DNA of 5,040 nt from Desulfobacterales bacterium (GTDB lineage: Bacteria; Desulfobacterota; Desulfobacteria; Desulfobacterales; JAFDCJ01). Each line of letters begins with the position of its first letter. Positions within the stretch are counted from its first letter, which is position 1. The translations under genes and the position numbers were made by a program. The notes beneath the pieces were generated by a model. That model saw nothing but the letters and a program-made list of their open reading frames with translations. It made no database searches and had not been told where the DNA came from. This document shows, piece after piece, positions 4,983 to 5,040 of this stretch. Location: contig JAOZSC010000236.1 of assembly GCA_029939875.1 (NCBI GenBank), positions 1-5,040 of the forward strand, written 5' to 3'.

Positions 4983-5040
4983 GCCTGAAACAAATCGGTG
5001 AATTCGGTTTTATCGACAAGATCCGCCGGGGCTGCCTGAT
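4979..5040 (+). CDS. thiL: Thiamine-monophosphate kinase, N-terminus only
   Basis: An ATG at 4979 overlaps the thiE stop as ATGA and opens a frame that runs off the right edge after 20 full codons. The visible start, MSLKQIGEFGFIDKIRR, has the GEFGxIDxIRR pattern typical of ThiL N-termini. ThiL phosphorylates thiamine monophosphate to thiamine pyrophosphate with ATP, the last step after ThiE. The four-base overlap points to translational coupling, and the position as third gene under the TPP riboswitch supports the call. Only the first residues are visible, so domain completeness cannot be judged. Confidence 0.88.
   Translation, partial: MSLKQIGEFGFIDKIRRGCL

Noticed and set aside
1..5040. 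CRISPR array, tRNA, rRNA, defence or phage genes
   Set aside because: I saw no regularly spaced direct repeats, no tRNA or rRNA sequence and no phage or defence family protein on either strand.

Overview
The window is an ordinary-looking stretch of a free-living bacterial chromosome with moderately GC-rich genes. Gene content and protein style (MoxR-type AAA ATPase, type II pantothenate kinase-like protein, riboswitch-controlled thiamine salvage genes) would fit a Desulfobacterota/Deltaproteobacteria-type organism. That taxonomic guess is inference only: no rRNA or marker gene is present, and I could not run a search.

Layout: (1) Positions 1-983, minus strand: the N-terminal 327 residues of a MoxR/CoxD-type AAA+ ATPase whose C-terminus lies outside the window. 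(2) Positions 984-1406: an AT-rich gap between divergent genes. It holds a perfect 15-bp inverted repeat with TA-rich ends (1043-1057/1130-1144), which looks like a small MITE-type element, and a possible promoter for the next gene. (3) Positions 1407-3042, plus strand: a HAD-superfamily hydrolase with a GTG start, then a type II pantothenate kinase-like ASKHA kinase. Both have departures in their signature loops. (4) Positions 3043-3520: a gene-free stretch with a REP-like inverted repeat, a possible promoter, a clear TPP riboswitch aptamer (about 3318-3390) and a strong intrinsic terminator (3421-3451). (5) Positions 3521-5040: a tightly packed thiamine operon, thiM-thiE-thiL. The thiM and thiE genes are separated by one base, and thiE and thiL share an ATGA overlap; thiL runs off the window.

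The thi genes form a closed regulatory loop. ThiM phosphorylates salvaged hydroxyethylthiazole, ThiE joins it to HMP pyrophosphate to make thiamine monophosphate, and ThiL converts that to TPP. TPP should bind the leader aptamer and stop transcription before thiM. An explicit switching helix is readable in the sequence: the 3' strand of the aptamer (GGGAAACG, 3384-3391) is exactly complementary to the left arm of the terminator (CGTTTCCC, 3425-3432). I do not see a wholly new system here. The best leads are the readable riboswitch mechanism, the kinase/HAD pair with altered active-site loops, the overlapping upstream ORF before the kinase, and the MITE-like element.
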